A stretch of DNA of 64,000 nucleotides from JADKIH01 sp964595205 (GTDB lineage: Bacteria > Bacteroidota > Bacteroidia > AKYH767-A > 2013-40CM-41-45): contig CAZQOQ010000029.1 of NCBI GenBank assembly GCA_964595205.1, forward strand, positions 1 through 64,000, given 5' to 3'. The notes under the pieces are model-generated. The model was given only the letters and a program-made list of their open reading frames with translations. It ran no database searches and was not told the origin of the DNA. Positions 61,743 through 64,000 of the stretch are shown piece after piece; within the stretch, counting starts at the first letter, position 1, and the number at the start of each line of letters is the position of its first letter. A program made the position numbers and the translations under genes.

Positions 61743-62666
61743 ATGAAAACGATCCTGGTTACAGGCAGTAACGGACTTCTCGGTCAGAAAATTATTTATG
61801 CCCTGCGAAACAGGGATGGGATCCGGTGTATCAGCACATCCCGCGGCGATAACAGGATGTCAGTTAAAGATGGTTATATATATGAATCGCTGGATCTGAC
61901 CGATCATTCTGAAATCGTTCGGATTATTAATAAATACAAACCTCAGGCAATCATCAACACAGCCGCGATGACGAATGTGGACGCCTGCGAAACACGCAGG
62001 GAAGAAGCATGGATCATGAACGTAAAGACAACTGAAAACCTCATCGATCTGTGTAAAAAAAACGACACGCATCTGATTCACCTGTCGACCGATTTCGTTT
62101 TCAATGGAGAGAACGGACCCTACGTTGAAACCGACGAGACTGATCCGCTGAGTTATTATGCACTTACCAAACTCGAAGCAGAAAAACTTATTCAGAAAAG
62201 CGGGATTAAGTGGGCAATCCTTCGAACGATAATCATCTATGGCGTCGTTGATGATAATAGTCGCTCCAACGTGGTTCTGTGGGCAATCAATGCTCTCGGA
62301 AATAAAAAAAACATCACCGTCATCAATGACCAGTTTAGGTCTCCCACACTGGCCGAAGATCTTGCCGATGCATGCGTTTCTGCCGCAATGAAAAATGCCC
62401 GGGGAATTTATCATGTTTCTGGAAGGGAGGTAATGAACATTCTTGATATTGTTAAAATTGTTGCCGACTATTTTAATCTGGATCCGTCGTACATTCAGCC
62501 CGTAAGCTCGGAAACCCTGAAGCAGCCGGCAAGACGCCCTCCTGTTACCGGTTTCATCATCGATAAAGCAGTAAAGGAACTGGATTTTCATCCTCATACA
62601 TTCCTGGAAGGATTATCTCAAATAAAAAACCAGCTTGAATTGGTTGCAAAGACTCATCCGAAGTGA
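61743..62666 (+). CDS. RmlD-like SDR (dTDP-4-dehydrorhamnose reductase family)
   Basis: A 307-residue extended-SDR of the RmlD type. Motifs: TGSNGLLGQKI (NAD(P) loop), NTAAMTNVDACETRREEAWIMNVKTTENL (substrate strand), STDFVFNGENGPYVETD, catalytic YYALTKLEAEK (Tyr/Lys) and GIYHVSGREVMNI. RmlD makes dTDP-L-rhamnose, but without RmlA-C nearby the substrate may be a different dTDP- or NDP-sugar, or the MAT2B-like use. It starts three bases after the channel gene. Confidence 0.82.
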   Translation: MKTILVTGSNGLLGQKIIYALRNRDGIRCISTSRGDNRMSVKDGYIYESLDLTDHSEIVRIINKYKPQAIINTAAMTNVDACETRREEAWIMNVKTTENLIDLCKKNDTHLIHLSTDFVFNGENGPYVETDETDPLSYYALTKLEAEKLIQKSGIKWAILRTIIIYGVVDDNSRSNVVLWAINALGNKKNITVINDQFRSPTLAEDLADACVSAAMKNARGIYHVSGREVMNILDIVKIVADYFNLDPSYIQPVSSETLKQPARRPPVTGFIIDKAVKELDFHPHTFLEGLSQIKNQLELVAKTHPK

Positions 62667-62695
62667 TTTTTTTGAAGCGCGATTAACGCTTCATC

Positions 62696-63592
62696 ATGAA
62701 GAGGAAAAAGATCAGATCAGGATGGACGGAATATTTTAACTTTTCTTCCAGGGAAAGAAATGGCGTTTTTTTTCTGATGATCGTTCTGATCATTCAAACC
62801 GGTATTCTTTATTATCAGAAAAATCAAATACCAGCACTGCCCGTCCCGGACCCCAAAACTGTTACTGCAATCCGGCGATTCATAAATGAAAACTCTGCTG
62901 AAAATTTAATTTCAAAAGAAGTAAAACTTCCTGTCGATTCCGTTCTGTTGGTAAAATTCGATCCCAATCATACAACAACTGAGACCTGGAAAAGCCTCGG
63001 ACTGAGCGGTAAGCAGGTGAGCGTCATTAACAATTATATCTCACATGGTGGCAGGTTCAGGAAAAAATCTGATTTTAAAAAGATGTATTGCATCTCGGAA
63101 AGCGAATATGCATTACTGGAACCGTACATTCTTTTACCTGATAGTTTGGACGCGAAGACGCAGGACTTTCAAAAGAAAAAAGCCGGGATTGTCCCGGTGG
63201 ATCTTTACAAAGCAGATTCATCCGCACTCATAAGCCTGAGAGGCATTGGACCCGTCCTCGCATCACGCATCGTCAAATACAGGGACAAGCTGGGAGGGTT
63301 TTACCGGATAGAGCAATTAAAGGAAGTCTGGGGCATTACGGATACGCTGTTTCAGTCGGTCTTTCCACAGGTATTATTGAGTGATACCATTCCTTTTCGG
63401 TTTATTCATCTGAATACTGATTCGTTCGATGTCATGGCAGCGCACCCTTATTTAAAAGGTAAAATAGCAGGGTTAATCTGTAATTACAGGAAGCAGCACA
63501 AATCCTTTGCTGCTATTGAAGAACTTAGACAATTGCCATTGATAACTGAGGAAAACTTCCTTAAACTTGTGCCGTACATAACCATCGACTAA
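62696..63592 (+). CDS. Helix-hairpin-helix (ComEA-like) membrane protein
   Basis: A 298-residue protein with one N-terminal membrane helix (GVFFLMIVLIIQTGILYY, about residues 22-40) and three or four helix-hairpin-helix motifs in the rest: KSLGLSGKQVSVINNYI, ALISLRGIGPVLASRIVKYRDKLGGF, IAGLICNYRKQHKSFAAIEELRQLPLI. The strongest (LRGIGPVLASRIV) is the ComEA-type DNA-binding loop. It may take part in DNA uptake or bind DNA at the membrane. Bacteroidota commonly carry long HHH proteins of this kind. Confidence 0.8.
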   Translation: MKRKKIRSGWTEYFNFSSRERNGVFFLMIVLIIQTGILYYQKNQIPALPVPDPKTVTAIRRFINENSAENLISKEVKLPVDSVLLVKFDPNHTTTETWKSLGLSGKQVSVINNYISHGGRFRKKSDFKKMYCISESEYALLEPYILLPDSLDAKTQDFQKKKAGIVPVDLYKADSSALISLRGIGPVLASRIVKYRDKLGGFYRIEQLKEVWGITDTLFQSVFPQVLLSDTIPFRFIHLNTDSFDVMAAHPYLKGKIAGLICNYRKQHKSFAAIEELRQLPLITEENFLKLVPYITID

Positions 63593-63604
63593 GGCTCAGT
63601 AAAA

Positions 63605-64000
63605 ATGGATAACTCACAGGCATCAATGACGGGATCAGTGGAAAACAAGGCAGATACAACCTTTAATTTTTCAACTACTGAAAATCAGAAAATGATTGCG
63701 GAAACCATCCGCAAGTTTGCAGAAACGCATATCCGTCCCAAAATGATGGAGTGGGACGAAGAACAAATTTTTCCGGTTGATCTTTTCAGGAAGATGGGTG
63801 AGCTTGGACTGATGGGAATACTTGTTCCCCAGGAATATCACGGATCGGGTCTTGGTTATTTCGAATATGTGACAGCAATCGTTGAGGTTTCCCGTGTATG
63901 CGGTTCGATCGGACTTTCCATGGCTGCGCATAATTCACTTTGTACAGGTCATATCATGCAATTTGGAAATGAAGAGCAGAAGAAAAAATATTTACCTAAA
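63605..64000 (+). CDS. Acyl-CoA dehydrogenase, 5' part (cut by window end)
   Basis: 132 codons are visible from ATG 63605; the rest lies beyond the window. The start of an acyl-CoA dehydrogenase N-terminal domain is clear: ENQKMIAETIRKFAETHIRPKMMEWDEEQIFPVDLFRKMGELGLMGILVPQEYHGSGL, then AIVEVSRVCGSIGLSMAAHNSLC and GNEEQKKKYLP. It would oxidise a short- or medium-chain acyl-CoA with FAD. The catalytic Glu is not within view. 12 bases after the preceding stop. Confidence 0.88.
   Translation, partial: MDNSQASMTGSVENKADTTFNFSTTENQKMIAETIRKFAETHIRPKMMEWDEEQIFPVDLFRKMGELGLMGILVPQEYHGSGLGYFEYVTAIVEVSRVCGSIGLSMAAHNSLCTGHIMQFGNEEQKKKYLPK

Overview
The window is a piece of a Bacteroidota chromosome. 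The evidence is a type IX secretion/gliding set (PorV, PorU, a PorP/SprF-like protein, GldJ), exported proteins with type A C-terminal sorting domains, SusC/TonB-type outer-membrane receptors, LytTR/LytS signalling, and -7 promoter elements of the Bacteroidota TAnnTTTG type. Xanthine dehydrogenase, a cytochrome-c-linked urate oxidase and c-type cytochromes point to a respiring, probably aerobic, free-living organism. No rRNA, tRNA, recognisable transposase, integrase or CRISPR array was seen.

Layout. 0.3-0.9 kb: a small DUF4160/DUF2442 pair in AT-rich DNA. 0.9-26.7 kb: a large nucleobase-catabolism region. Its pyrimidine branch has cytosine deaminase, dihydropyrimidinase, a nitrilase-type carbamoyl-beta-alanine hydrolase, an NCS1 nucleobase permease, a class III (beta-alanine type) aminotransferase and a CoA-acylating (methyl)malonate-semialdehyde dehydrogenase. 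Together these would take cytosine/dihydrouracil to beta-alanine and acetyl-CoA; dihydropyrimidine dehydrogenase is not in the window. Its purine branch has XdhA, XdhB, XdhC, PuuD-type urate oxidase, HIU hydrolase, OHCU decarboxylase, allantoinase, allantoicase and a CitE/malate-synthase-like TIM-barrel protein (DUF6986-like). This covers hypoxanthine/xanthine to ureidoglycolate. Several intergenic gaps of this region are filled by arrays of 7- and 8-bp repeats, some arranged as long inverted arms.

18.2-22.0 kb: an AT-rich islet interrupts the cluster. It is bounded by a 32-bp imperfect inverted repeat and holds a strong 71-nt hairpin, a GC-rich, heavily self-complementary segment of about 400 nt that looks like a large structured RNA, and two type IX cargo genes, one of them cut off at its 5' end beside the right repeat.

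26.9-35.5 kb: envelope genes (beta-barrels, a type IX cargo protein, a TonB-type receptor, an Omp85-like barrel, DoxX, a thioredoxin-fold protein without CXXC). 35.6-41.8 kb: YceI, OB-fold protein, cytochrome lipoprotein, LytTR regulator, propeller sensor kinase, second YceI. 41.8-44.9 kb: operon cdd, DinB-like, barrel, waaA (Kdo transferase). 45.1-48.2 kb: five tightly packed genes built around a VTC-type polyphosphate polymerase domain and a DUF4956 membrane protein. 48.2-56.7 kb: ispF and the type IX secretion/gliding genes. 56.7-64.0 kb: amino-acid permease, pyrF, DUF2851, PspC, a potassium-channel/TrkA protein, an RmlD-like reductase, a helix-hairpin-helix protein and the start of an acyl-CoA dehydrogenase cut by the window edge.

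Functions are assigned from recognised motifs and family resemblance read by eye. No database search or folding calculation was run.
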